Shown piece by piece: positions 50,358 to 62,959 of a stretch of DNA of 64,000 nucleotides. The stretch spans positions 38,531 through 102,530 of the forward strand of contig WBMZ01010232.1 of the NCBI GenBank assembly GCA_013400975.1. Direction: 5' to 3'. The notes beneath the pieces are model-generated. The model saw only the letters and a list, made by a program, of their open reading frames with translations, had not been told where the DNA came from and searched no databases. Within the stretch, counting starts at the first letter, position 1, and each line of letters starts with the position of its first letter. The position numbers and the translations under genes were made by a program. This DNA is from Atrichornis clamosus (lineage: Eukaryota; Chordata; Aves; Passeriformes; Menuridae).

Positions 50358-53286
50358 ATGGAGGACACGTCCAGCCAGAGGCCAGGACCAAGCCAGGATC
50401 ACCTCCGGCCACAGGAGACTCCTGCCAGCTTTATCCATGTCAGGCTGGAGGAGTACGAGCCTGCAGACTTCAGCACCAAGGAACTCATCCTGAAGAAAGC
50501 CAGGGAGGCCTGCACGTGCAAGCACCGAAGCCTCAGCACCTTCCTGCTCCGGCTGTTCCCGGTGCTGGCCTGGCTCCCCCAGTACAGCCTCAGGACTCAG
50601 CTGCTCGGGGACGTCGTCTCTGGGCTCCTGGTGGGGATCGTGGCCATCCCTCAGTCCATCTCCTACTCCCTCCTGGCCAACCAGGACCCCATCTACGGCC
50701 TCTACACCAACTTCTTCTGCAACCTCATCTACGTGGCCGTGGCCACGTCGCGCCACGCCAGCGTGGGCTCCTTCGGGGTGCTGTGCCTGATGGTGGGGCA
50801 GTCGGTGACACGGCACCTGCAGCTGGCAGGGTACGGGGACAGCAGCGCTTCCCTCGGGGCCAACTCCAGCTCCCCCCGGAACGGGACCGGGGCCTGTGAC
50901 AGGAGCTGCTATGCCATCACCGTGGCCCTTTCCCTGAGCTTCCTGGTCGGTCTTTACCAGGTACAGGTGTTCCCTGTCGTGCTGTTTCCTCCTAGGAATT
51001 CCTCTGGGGTTAAGATCTCTGAGCTCCAGTGTTGGGTCAGACTGAGAAGTCACAGGAACCATTCCTAGACCCCAACACCCTTGAACCCCTGTGAATGCAG
51101 TGATTTTTAAAACTGCAAACACGGCTAAATGGGGGCTGTTTTCCCCCATGTGATAGCCCAGGTCCCTGGATGTGTCCATCCTGAGGATGAGACACAGCAA
51201 GAGAGGAGAAGGAACTGTGAGCCACCTTCCCTCCACCCCACTCCTGGAGCTAGGCAGGTCAGAGCAGGTTTGGGGCTGGCAAGAAGCACCCCCAAGGACC
51301 CTGCCATGCTCCCTGCCAGTGTCCCCACTGCCTGGGCTGAGCTGTCACTGAACAGCTCCAGGCTTTGTCACTGGGACTGCTGAAATTCAGAGCATGCAAT
51401 TGTTTTTATGCCACTGAGTGATACTCAGAGCTGCTTTGCTGCAGCTGCTTGTGAGGAGGTAGCAGCAGGGACCTCGTAGGTTTTTTTTTTTGTATGGCAT
51501 CCCTATCCACAGACAAATATTAGAGGTAGGTCCCTTTAGTTTTCCATACCCTGGATTAACTACTGAAGACAAAGTCCTCACATAAAAGCTCAGCAGAGTA
51601 GCCTGAGCTGCTAAAGTAGAAGCAAACTGACATAAATTGCCAGCCACCCCTTCCAGCCCTTGTCACCCATGCTAAAGGTACGGCTGCTTTGCTTTTCAGA
51701 TCCTGCTGGGGGTTTTACAGCTGGGCTTTGTGGCTGTCTACCTGTCAGAACCTCTGCTGGGTGGCTTTGTGACCGGCTCCAGCCTCACCATTATCACCTC
51801 CCAGATGAAATATCTCCTGGGCCTGAAAATCCCTCGGCACGAGGGGGTGGGCTCCTTCCTCCTCACCTGGGTGGACCTCTTCAGGTACATCCAGAACACC
51901 AACATCTGCGACCTGCTCACCAGCCTGGTGGCTCTGGCCATCATCGTGCCTGTCAAGGAGCTGAACGAGAGGCACAAGGAGAAGATGAAGGCCCCGTTCC
52001 CCATCGAGCTGCTGGTGGTCATTGCAGCCACGGTCATCTCCCACTACTTCAACTTCGAGCAGCGTTACGAGGCTGCTGTTTGTGGGGACATCCCCACGGG
52101 CTTCAGGAGACCCACTCTCCCAGACATAACCCTGTTTCCCAGCCTGGCAGTGGATGCTCTGCCCATTGCTGTCATTGGCTTTGCCATGACCGTGTCCCTG
52201 GCAGAAATCTTTGGCAAAAAGCACGGCTACGCTGTCAGTGCCAACCAGGAGATGATTGCCATTGGCATGTGCAACCTCATCCCTTCCTTCTTCTACTGCT
52301 TTGCCAGCTCTGCTGCCCTCACCAAGACTCTGCTGAAGGAGTCCACAGGCAGCCAGACCCAGATCTCCGGGCTGATCACCTCCCTGGTGCTGCTGCTGGT
52401 GCTGCTGTGGATCTCCCCTCTGTTCTACTCGCTCCAGACCTCCATCCTGGGGGTGGTCACCATCGTCAACCTGCGGGGCGGCCTCAGGAAGTTCCGCGAC
52501 ACCCCCCGGCTGTGGCAGCTCAGCAAGCTGGACACGGCGGTGTGGTGGGCGACCATGCTGAGCTCCACGCTGCTCACCACGGAGCTGGGGCTGCTCGTGG
52601 GCGTGTGCTCTGCTCTGCTCTGCGTCATCTTCCGCACGCAGAGACCCCGGGCCACGCTGCTGGGCCAGGTCAGCAACACGGACATCTACGAGGACCAGGC
52701 CACCTACAAACAGCTCGGCAGCGTCGCCAACGTCAAAATCTTCCGCTTCGAGTGCTCGCTCTACTACGCCAACAAGGATTATTTCAAGGCTGTTCTGTAC
52801 CAGAAAACCGGGGTCAATCCTGTCCTGCTGGCTGCTCAGAACCAAAGGCTGGGGGGCCAGGCAGACACACGGACAGGCAGCAGCAGGCGTGGGTTTGACT
52901 GCCTGAAACGGGGCGAGAAAAGGGCGGAGAGGCCTCCAGCAGGCGCCTGTCCTCCCCCCACAGACATGCACACCTTAGTCCTTGACTGCGGGGCAATGCA
53001 GTTCATAGACACTGTGGGTCTCTCCGCGCTGAAGGAGACACACCACGACTATAAGAAGGTCGGTGTCCAGGTGCTCCTGGCCAACTGCAACCCCTCCGTC
53101 CGCCGCCGGCTCCGGGAGGGAGGCTGGGCCGGCGAGACGGCCAGTGGGGGCCCGCTGGCTTTCCACAGCATCCACGAGGCCGTGCAGTTCGCTGAACGCT
53201 GGCACCGCGTGCCCCAGGAGCTGAGCGGGGAGAGACGGGATGCTCTCCCGGCCGCTGAAGAGCTGAACTCGCAGGTGTCTTTGTAG
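50358..53286 (+). CDS. SLC26A2-related anion transporter, tandem paralogue
   Basis: Predicted SLC26-family anion exchanger of the SLC26A1/A2 group. Two coding exons, 50358-50960 and 51700-53286 (stop TAG at 53284), give 729 residues. The coding intron falls after GLYQ, the same place as in SLC26A2, and in the same phase. IPQSISYSLLAN (98-109) is the TM1 anion-site segment. NSS and NGT sites (N169, N175) lie in the glycosylated loop. VSLAEIFGKKHGY and ALTKTLLKESTG follow in the transporter core. A STAS domain begins around residue 555 (VKIFRFECSLYYANKD) and continues with LVLDCGAMQFIDTVG. The STAS variable loop is Pro/Arg-rich and unlike SLC26A2. It resembles SLC26A2 more than SLC26A1 in the core, but is clearly a separate gene. 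Substrate unknown; sulfate or oxalate is inferred from family. No frame break is seen. Confidence 0.93.
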
Positions 53287-53319
53287 AGCTGTGTGCGAGG
53301 AATGGTTTCTACCGGGGAC

Positions 53320-53610
53320 GGGCTGGAGCGCAGGTTCAGGTTTTGCGCCGTCCGGGCTGTGCTGGTCTGTCCGAGCGGTGGGGAAGGGGTTTCGGGAGGG
53401 GCTGAGCGCGGGTGGATGCGCGGGAGCATCCCGAGGGATGCGGGGCGGCTGGAGCTGCGCCTGCCCCGCCTGGGCGCTGGGGGGCGCGAGGGAGCCGCGC
53501 GCGGGGCCGCAGTTACCGGGAATTTGGGCTGGGAGCGACCTGAGAGCTCGTCCCGTTCCATCCCTGCCCCGGGCACGGACACCTGCCGCTGAACCAGCGT
53601 GCCCCGGCCT
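53320..53610. promoter_or_regulatory. CpG-rich block just after the SLC26 paralogue
   Basis: Dense CpG dinucleotides in about 290 bp beginning 35 bp after the stop codon. It could be the GC-rich 3' UTR or an orphan CpG island. No TATA or start exon is evident. Confidence 0.4.
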
Positions 53611-53649
53611 CCTGGAGCAGCGACAAGCTCCCACCGCTTCTCTGGGTAG

Positions 53650-53790
53650 CCTGTGCCAGTGACTCACCACCCTCACAGGGAAGAATGTCTTCCCAGTATC
53701 CCATCGAACGCTGCTCCCTTTCGATTTGAAGCCGTTCCCCCTTGTCCTGTCACTCCAGGCTCTTGTAAATAGTCTCTCTCCGTCTTTCCT
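53650..53790 (-). mobile_element. CR1-like LINE 3' fragment, minus strand
   Basis: ACAGGGAAGAATGTCTTCCCAGTATCC and CCTTGTCCTGTCACTCCAGGCTCTTGTAAATAGTCTC are reverse-complement CR1 3'-region sequence. It lies within the probable 3' UTR of the SLC26 paralogue. Confidence 0.75.
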
Positions 53791-54454
53791 GTGTCACAGG
53801 TGCTCCCACCCTCCTGGCCTGTGGCCACAAAACAACAGCAGCAGCAAAGCACTTCCCCTAAAAACAGACAAGTCTCAGAAAACTGGGAATTTGTTCAGCC
53901 CATGGCTCTTAGTCAGGCCCTGTGTTGCTCAGCTGCAGGGCAGGAGAGGCATTTGCCTTGCTGTTATTCCCAGACTGGGGTTTGCATGCCTTCCATGGCT
54001 CAAATCACACATTTCCTCCCCAAAAAAGACACCTGAGATCACCAACTCTTTATAAACTGTAAATCAGGACACATCTGTGCCACAGCCTGCAAGGGCCACG
54101 GTTCTCCCAGTGCCTGGAAGAGTCTGGGCTCCCCTCCCTGGCCAGGTCCCGGCTGCAGCTGCAGACACGGTGCCGTCACTCGGAGCAGTGGGGACCTGTC
54201 CTTCCTCCTGGGACAGGCAGCACCCTGCTGGCTCTCCTTCTGAATCCCGGGGGTGAGCCTGCTTTGGGCTCTGAGGGATCCACAGCACTGCCAAATCCCA
54301 GAATAGCTTTTCTTCCACTAATTCCATCTGTAAAAACACCTTCTGTGTTGCATATTTCACATGTGACTATTCCCCTGGCCCCGTCCAAGCAATGCAGCAC
54401 CGAAGATCTAAAGGGAACTGTGGCTTGGAAGCACAGGGGTGTGAGGCTGTTGTA

Positions 54455-54460
54455 AATAAA
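54455..54460 (+). promoter_or_regulatory. Candidate polyadenylation signal of the SLC26 paralogue
   Basis: AATAAA 1.17 kb after the stop codon, within TTGTAAATAAAGTGCATGG. Confidence 0.45.
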
Positions 54461-56779
54461 GTGCATGGAAAAGGAATCCTGCGGCTCTGCTCCGGAAAAT
54501 GTATTTTTGTGTGCTCAAAAGGTGATTTCAAATGGATTAAAGATCATGGTGTGCCCGGGTGCTCGCAGTCCTGGGGGCAAGGCCGTGCCAGGGGGAGCTG
54601 AACTGACCAAAGCTCTCCTCCTTGCAGGGAGGGATGGACGGATGTGCTCTGGGTGCAGGGGGGATGCAGCTCCCATCTCTTTCCAAGGGTCCTCCCAGGC
54701 CATCCCAGCGTGAGGCAGCTCCCCAGGGAGGTGACATCAGCCACGGAGCAAAGAGAATTGGGGCACCTGTGGGGCTCAAGCAAGGCAGGAAAGAATCCTT
54801 GTTGCCTGCAAGGATTATGCCCATCCTTCCCCTTTTGAACAGCATTGCCATCATTTTCTTTACAAGACTGTTTATGGAGAAAATTAAACTCTTTAACTTA
54901 GACTTTAGATGTATTTATGGTCTCAGTGGGGTCATAAAGGCACAGCAGGAAACAAACCCAGCGCTGGCAATTCCTTGGCACAGCCTGGTGCAGTGCAGAG
55001 CAGAGGAGATCCTGCACCCCCTGCCATGGGACACGGCTGTTCCTGTGGGCAGATTCTGCTCGGGGCTGGGAGAGCTGGGAAAATGCCAAAGAGACACCCA
55101 GCAGATTTTATGGGATGCCTTCCCTTGGAAAGGAGAGCTGAGGTGACAACCTCCTCCCCTCTCCTTCCCAGCAGCTGGGATCTTGCTGGCAGTCCGTGCC
55201 CTGCCTGCTTGCCCAAATCTCCCATCCCATCCTCTCCAGCACCGCCTTCCAGCCCACAAGACAAACAACCCAGTGCCCCAGCATTCCTCCTTTCCCCACA
55301 CCCTGCCAAGGGAGCTCAAGGATAATTGCTATTTTTACATCCGTTTCTGTGAAGAGGCCCAGGGCTGTAAATGATACAGAGGAGAGACGGGGAGGGACAA
55401 ACGACACAGCCCAAGGCTGGCCAGTGATCGGTGTTGTGGGAGGCCAGGCTGGCCTCAGCACCTGGATCTCCTGGTGGGGGCACATGAGAGCAGGAAGGGC
55501 CAATTCCCAGTGGAGAAGGGGCTCCTGGTGAGGACACCGGCCCCAGCCCCCCCATTTCCAAGGGGCATCAATGTCCCAGCTGGGGACTGGCCCCAGGGCC
55601 TGCCACTGTGTCCCAGAGCCAAGGGATGCACCCTGGGATCCCTCCTGGGGCTTCTCCAGGGGCTGAGGAAAGGCCACGCAGCTGAAAGCAAATGTCACCC
55701 CCTGGTAAGCAGCTCACCTGTTCTCCTCCTGCTCTGCCTCCCCCCTGCCTGGCTGTGGCTCTATAAATACTCCAGGAGTGTGATAAAGAGAGGATTTGCT
55801 GCTCAGGCTTTGTCAGCCGCAGTCAGAGCTGACTGTGCAACTGTTAATTATGTCTCAGCAGCAGCTGGACAGGTTTAAATCCTTCTGATGCTTTGAAATG
55901 TTCCCTCTGGGGAAGTTTCAGGAGTAAAGGTTGTGGCTGATGCTGATTGCTTCCCTTCTAGGAAGCGTTGGAGACACTGATTGCTGCATGGAGGGCTGTT
56001 CTCCTTGCTCCCAGCGCCTGTTCCTGGAAAGACACCCCCTCTATAATGGCAAGAAGTTGCTTCTGCAGCTCTCTAACCGCTGTAAAGCAATTACTGTGCT
56101 GCCAGCAGGTGCTTATCCACCCATGTGCACTTTCCCTAGCAGGCAAAACTGAGCTGGAAAGAGAAATCAGTGAGGTGCTGATGGCACTGGGTTTTCTGGG
56201 ATAAAAAAATCAAGGTTAAGGCCAGTGTTAAGGCATCACTGGAGATGGCCTGGTGATGAGGAGTCAGCAGAGAGTTTGGGAGGAGCTGTCGGCTCTTGCC
56301 TCTGCAAGAAAGGATAAGGAAGGACAGGGATGAAAGGAGCTGAAGAGGAAAATTACTCTGGGCAAAATTCTTGCCGTGCCAAGGACCCTCGCAAGCAGCA
56401 GTAGCTGCTGGTCTCTGTGATCTCCTACAAAACAGTGGAGCCAGCCCAGGGACTGGGAAATCTTCTTGCAATTGCTGCTTGGCTATTGAACTGTCTCTCC
56501 CCTTTGCCCTTTTTTCATCCTTGTCTGGAGAGGAATTGCATGGAGCCCATTTGTTCCACTTTGTGTCTGCTCGTTTTCTGCCTTCCAGTGAGCAGGTCCC
56601 TCAGGGAGAGGGGCAGAGCAGAGCACCCCCTGTTCCCTGTGAGCCCTGTGCTGCCCAGCCAGGCCCTTGAGTGACAATACTGCTGTCCCCAGGCGGTGAC
56701 AGCCACCCTCCCTGCCCGGTGATGCTCCCTCCTCCTTACCAGCCTGCGTCCTGCTTCCTCGTGTGTCACTGGTCACTCA

Positions 56780-57000
56780 GAGGCTCATTTTGGTTGGAAA
56801 AGCCCTCCAAGAAAATTGAGTCTAAGCTGCGCCCCATCCCCACCTTGTCCCCAGCCCAGAGCTCTGAGTGCCACGTCCAGGAATTCCTTGGGCACCTCCA
56901 GGGATGGGGACTCCAAACCTCCCTGGGCAGCCCCTGCCAAGGCCTGACCACCCTTTCCATGGAGAAATTCCTCCCGACTGAGGAAGGACAGGACCACAGC
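56780..57000 (-). mobile_element. CR1 LINE 3' fragment, minus strand
   Basis: Reverse complement of the standard CR1 3' UTR, from the GGTTGGAAAAGCCCTCC tail to CATGGAGAAATTCCTCC. It closely matches the copy at 30970. Confidence 0.88.
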
Positions 57001-59825
57001 CCAGGCTCTGCTCTGCCTCCTCGGCAGCCTCCATCTGCCTGGTTAATTAGTGCTGTCCTTTGAGAGTACTTGTTAGCAATAATAACAACATATACAACCA
57101 TTGTCAAGATTAAAAATAATTAAGGAAGCAAACCAGAGAGGAGATTGGATGCAGGGAGCATCCCCAGGGTCCTCCCCTGGAACAGGGCCAAGATTACAGG
57201 GTGGTGGCCATGGTCCACCTCGGGCAGGAGGTGGCACAGTGTTACCATGACAGGCAAAATGGGAGCAGAGAGAGGTCTGTGCCCCCCTGACTGGCAGCAA
57301 GGAATTCTTGGCTGGGATTCCCGGCCTTCAGGAGAGTAAGAAAAGGCTCAGAGAAGGGCAGGAAGGTGGTAGAGATGAATGGCAATGCAGGGGGAGGAAC
57401 TAAAAAACCCTGAATCAGGAGGAGGTGAGCTCAGAGCATGAATATTAAACTGAGCTCCGGTTCCACCTGCACTGGAGCAGCTCTGGTCATGTGCTGCCCT
57501 TGGCATCTATGGCAAAATCCTGCAGTTTTGTTTCAGGTCTCAGTTTTAGGGCTCTTTGGTGGGACCTGAACTCTTGGGAATCACCACAGTTCATGGAGAC
57601 GGCTGTTGCATCTTTAAAATAAAAAGGCGTATAGCCCACAGAGTTATGGAACAAAGGCAGAGAAAAGGTGCTTTTTTAAGTCTAAAGGCTGAAAAAAAGA
57701 GCCCAACAAGAAGAAAATGTTTCTTTTGTTTTCTTTCTTTAGCGACTGGGGGAGGTGTTTCAGCAGGTACAATTGTGGTTTCTATATAAAGATTAAATGT
57801 ATTGTAAAACACCTGCCAAGCCAGCCGGCTGCTGGGACTCCCGGGCAGGCAGTGGACAACAGATCCCGCTGTCCCCGCCCTGCCCTGGAGCCGCCCCGGG
57901 CGCTGGGCACCAGTCTCGGGAGGCTCCTGAACTGGGAGGTGACAGCCCACGGCCCGAGGGACAGCGCAGGGATGTGGCACACTCCAGATACGCAAATGCG
58001 CTCATCACCCCGGGGAATTAACGCAGGAACCCCTCGCTGCCAGATGCCACAAATGTGTTTGTAATGCAGCAGCAGCAATTAGTGGAAGGACAATGAATTG
58101 AGGCAGCAGCGTCCTCTCTGGCTGAGGGACTCATTCAGCCACTGGAGGCTGGGAGGGTGTCCAGGGATGCCTGTCTGACCCGAAGTGCCCAACTTCCTCT
58201 CCACATTTCCTTAGGTATCCACGAATGTATCCGTTATAGAGATAAGGGCTGGGATCAGACCACTTCTATTCCCCAAGCTCCGCAATACCCGGGCTGGGAT
58301 GCCTTGGGCTCCCGTGGCTGCACCGCAGGCAGCCACTTCTTTCGTTTTTCTAATTTTTCCTCTATTTTTTTTTCACCCTAGAAGCTGCATTCATGCAAAC
58401 AACTGTGTGTGGGCTCAAAGAGGAAGCCCAGAAGCTGCTGCTGGTGCAAGGTGATTTCCTCTTGCTGAGCCCTCCCACCCCTGTGCCCACCCTGCCCTTC
58501 TGTGCCCCTCATTTAGCTTAAAATATCTGCTGTGGCTGGGGAGCTGCAGAATGACTTTCCCTTCACGGCTTTTTGCATGCTGCAATGGATTTTGCCAAGA
58601 ACAGGGTGGAAACTGTAAAAAGGAGATGTGAGAATGGCTGAAGGTCAAACGTGGCACAAGAGGCGAGTTAAATTTGGGTGGGGAATTCCTGGTGCTTGTT
58701 TCTTGGAAGGGAAAATACTGAATTGTCTCCTGCATTTACTGGACCCCAGGCTGGTTGTGCAGATCCCGGCTGTGCCTTTAGTCCCAGCCGGGGAGGAGGA
58801 CAAGCCACGTGTCCCTCGTGTCAAAGCCCAGCCTAAACCCGTGGGTAGCACAGCTCTGAGATGGGCAGCTCTGGTTTAACTTCTGTTCTGCAGATCACGG
58901 AATGTCATCCTGGAGACATGGGAGGAATGTGAGAAAACACCATTCCGGGAAGTGCCAGCCCTGTCTGGATCACAGGAGGTTCAGGCACTGCCCTTGGGCA
59001 CAGGATGGTTTTACCTCTGGCTGGTGGAGCAGGAGATGGGCAGAAAAGCTTTGCAAACAACCTGCAGGCTCCAGTCTGTTCCCATCTCTCTGAACAGCTC
59101 TGAATAAAGAGGTCTCCTTCTTTTTCCTTTTGTATTGGAAGATTTTTGATGGATAATTAGTGGTCAGAAATACCATTGCTTCTTTAAGCAGGTAAAGGAC
59201 TTGGGAAATCGATTTTGCATCTCAAAGACGCCCCAAAGAGCACAGCCACTGCTCACACAGCTCCAGCAGCCCCCAGGGAACTCCGAGAAAAAAGCCACAG
59301 TGGCAGCCTGAGGTTTCCAGCATGGAGCAAAAGGTGAAGGGTCCCCAAAGGTGAAGGAGTGGGAAGGAAAAAGTCCCTCTCCAGGTTTATTTTGGTTTGT
59401 GTTTCGGTAGTAGGGCTGCTCACAAGTGGAATCATCTACGTGCTGCCATGGAAACAGCAGCCTTGGGCCCCAGCATGGTTTGCAGCCATCTCCAAGGAAC
59501 AGTGCTTGGCGTGTTTGTGGAAAATCATCCAAAATCATCCAGGGTGGTGCCGGGTGGCCCAGACAGGACAGGGTGTGCCTGTCACACCAAATGCCGGGAC
59601 GTGAAGTGCCCAGCACAGCACTGGGGATGTCCTGTCCGGGGAAGAGCTGATGTGCAAAACCAGTGGGAATCCCAGTGGTTTGAGAGTTTGGCTCCCAGGG
59701 GCTGCAGCACTTCACGCACGGTGCTCACCAGCATTCCCACTGCTGGCTTGGAGTTCACGGGAAAAGGGGATCCCCATGCAGGAGATTGTCCTTCCTGTGC
59801 TAGGCACAGGGGAGGGCAAACCTGT

Positions 59826-60195
59826 GGCCAGCTCTGGGCTCCTCAGCACAGGAGGGACACGGAGCTCCTGGAGAGGGCCCAGCAGAGGCTGTGAGGATGA
59901 GGAGGGGCCTGGAGCCTCTCCCTGCCCAGGAAAGGCTGAGGGAGCTGGGGCTGTGCAGCCCCCAGAGCAGCCCCCGCTGAGAGGGGCCCTCACCCCTGGG
60001 TGTCCCCGTGTGCAGGGAGGGGCAGAGATGGGCCAGGATCTGCTCCGGGGGCTGGAATGGCACAGGGGGAACGGGCAGGGGCTGATCCCAGGAAGTTCCA
60101 GTGGACAGGAGGAACAACTTCTTCCCTGTGCAGTGCCCGAGCCCTGAACTGACACCAGAGAGGCTGTGGAGTCTCCTCACTGGGGATATTCCAGA
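59826..60195 (+). mobile_element. CR1 LINE 3'-region fragment
   Basis: Over about 345 bp it is nearly identical to the reverse complement of 43345-43690, so both belong to the same, relatively young CR1 subfamily. Confidence 0.85.
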
Positions 60196-62591
60196 GCCTC
60201 TGGGATCCCCACAACCGCACTGCATACGTGTGAACATTCAGGAGGGCAGATTTTGAAGCTCCTGGGCTCAGATGCCAGAAGAGAAGACACTTCCAGGGAG
60301 AATTTGCAAGGGTTAACCTGACTGCAAACATCTCATTCAGCCAAGCAAAGAGGAGAAAAATTACTTGGCTTTAATCTACTTTGTCTCCAGAAATATTTCA
60401 TAAAAGAGGGAAAAATAAATTCGGGGGGGCTTGTGGGCATCCTGAGAGCAGAAAAAGAGGTAAAATTAATCCTATCAATAATCCATGATGAATGATTCAC
60501 TCAGCTCTCTTATTCAGAGTAGCACATAGTTATCCGTATTCACGCGGAGATGCAGCACTCATGGAATTACACACAGCCTCATCTGCATATAAATGAGGCA
60601 GCCCAGGAGGGCTCCACATCCCAGCAACTCATCCTGTGCTCTGTCGGGGGTGAGGGAGGGAAGGGGCCTGTGTCACCCTCGCTGCTGGCAGGGGACGCTG
60701 AGGGGGAGGAAGGCTCCAAAGCCAGCCCAGGGAGAGGTGACGCTGCTGTCCCCAGCACTCAGCTGCTCCATGCAGCTCCCCTGCGCTGAGACTTCCCTCT
60801 CTTTTCCCAGTTTATACTGGAATTGTGTCTCTGGAGTCACTGGCGTGGTCCAGCCAGCGTGTCCTGCAGTGCAGAAGGACAAACACCCACTGCTCGCCCC
60901 TCAGCCCTGGGGGGATGCGGGGAGGTGGATTTCTGCTTCCTAGAAAGGTCTTTTTTTTCCAAAATTTCCTTGCTGGAGAAGAGAACCAGGTGGAAATTTT
61001 TCATTAGAAATAGGATTTTTTAAAAAAAATGTTAAAGTTATGGAAGGTTCTGTCACAATTCTGTGGCCCACAGAGACTGAGATTGCCCAAGACTCCGAGA
61101 ACCTCTCCTCTCCTCATCCTCAAATTTCTGATGGATTGTTTAGTAGTTCCCAGCTCACGGACTGCAAATGTGGAATTTGCCTCCAGCTCTGACTCTCCAG
61201 CTGGTGCTGGCATGGCTGCCCCTTGCTTTGGTTTCATCTTTGGCCCTGAGATAACAAACCTCTCCAAGGGTCACTCTGAGAGGGTTCCAAGACCTGCGAA
61301 ATAATTTCGTGCCCCTCAGACGAAACCTGAACGATGTCTGTTCTATCAACAGTGATAGTTACACTGTTCAGAATGAACCCAAATGTTCTCCTTTAAAGCT
61401 CAAAGTCAGACCTGCCTTAAACTGCAGTTCAGATTCGTGTGCCCAGGTAGTGCTGTAAAGAACAGGTGGTGAATAGATCAAAGTGCTCTGCAAACAGGGA
61501 GATTTCAGACCACAGATGGCAGAGTTGGATTATTTAAAGGCCTGCTCAGGTATCACCAGAGTGACCCTCTTCTTTCTGATCACTCTGGGTTTGAGCTGTT
61601 TCCCTCCCTGGCTTGGCTGAGCACTTTTATCAGGAGTCTGGGAATTTGGATTCCTGGCAATCCAGAATGTTCCCTTGACCAAATAATGAATCATGTGAAG
61701 GAAGGAGCTGGTGACAACAGGGACATCATTCTGTGTAGGGACAAGCATCAGCCCAGCTGATGCTGTAAATCAGATGCAGACCAGAATTTCCCTCCTGCCT
61801 CACCTCTGATTTCCCTCACAAAACGGACTGGGATCCAAACCACTGGGAAATCCAGGAGTTCAGCTGCTGCATCCAGACTTTCCAGCTTAGCTCTGGGTAC
61901 CAGTAGGTGCCGGATCCCAGGATTACTGCCAGCTTCGGGGGTAATCTACAAGAGAGAGGGGTGAAGCTTGCATTTAAAATGGAATAGAAAGGAAAGTTCT
62001 TTCCCAGTGGAGTGGGAGGGCTGCGTGATCCAACAGTGGATATAACCCTTGGAAACTTAATGTATTCAAGCTCTCTTTTTAATAAAATCCCTCCCACACA
62101 GCTGGGCAAAGAGACCACTCTGTGTTCGAGGGCAACACACCCTGCACCCCAAAAAGCTGCTCTGTTAGGGGGGGTTCCTGTCCCTCTCTGCTCCTGAAGG
62201 TGCAGCCAGGGGTCTAAAGCAGGGATGGAGTTACACCTGCAACAGCAAAGGCAGCGAATCCTCTGCAGAGTGACTGTGATTCAGTCCTGATGAATCACTC
62301 AGCCACTTTTTTTCTCAACCAGATCTTTGGATTTATCATTGTTAGAGAAGGAAAAAAAAGGAGAAGGGAGGGAAAAGGAAGAAAAAACCCGCTGCTTTAT
62401 CTTCCTCTCTAATCCTTTCCAATTTTCCCGTTTAAAAATTTAATTACATTTTTTTAGGCAAAAATTCAGGCTGACTAAACCTTTGATAACCCTGGAGAAG
62501 AATCTGCATTAACAGGAGGTGTGATGGAATTATATGACCAAAATTGGTGAGAGCTTTAAAGCTAAAGGCTACACTCATGAGTAGCTACAAA

Positions 62592-62639
62592 TAGTACCTA
62601 CTACTAATATCTAATAGTATCTACAATTAGTAGGTACTA
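62592..62639. repeat. Short inverted repeat
   Basis: Arms TAGTACCTACTA (62592-62603) and TAGTAGGTACTA (62628-62639) are exact reverse complements with a 24-nt AT-rich spacer. Confidence 0.85.
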
Positions 62640-62959
62640 ATAATGCCCAGAAAGTTCACATTAGTACCACGGAGAAGGAAATGAAGGCAAACCAAAATTG
62701 TTTCAGGAATGCTTTTACTGCCACTTTTAAACTGGCCCATTCCAGCTCCACCCAGACCAGCTTCACTCACTTTGTCCTCACTCGTGCAAAGTCTGAGAAA
62801 ACCCAAACTACGACAAGGTGTTTCTTCATGGATTTGATGTGTTTTACTTTTCTTAATGTTATTCTTTCTCTGTCTTTCAGTTTCTATAGTGATGGACAAA
62901 TACATGCAAGAAACACAAGGCCTGGCAGCCTGGGAGGGTTTGTGTGCCTGCAACGGCTG

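Noticed and set aside
50250..51236. 328-codon minus-strand ORF
   Set aside because: Antisense to SLC26 exon 1 and intron; no homology seen.
51745..52971. 408-codon minus-strand ORF opposite the SLC26 paralogue
   Set aside because: Antisense shadow of a GC-rich coding exon with no recognisable domain.
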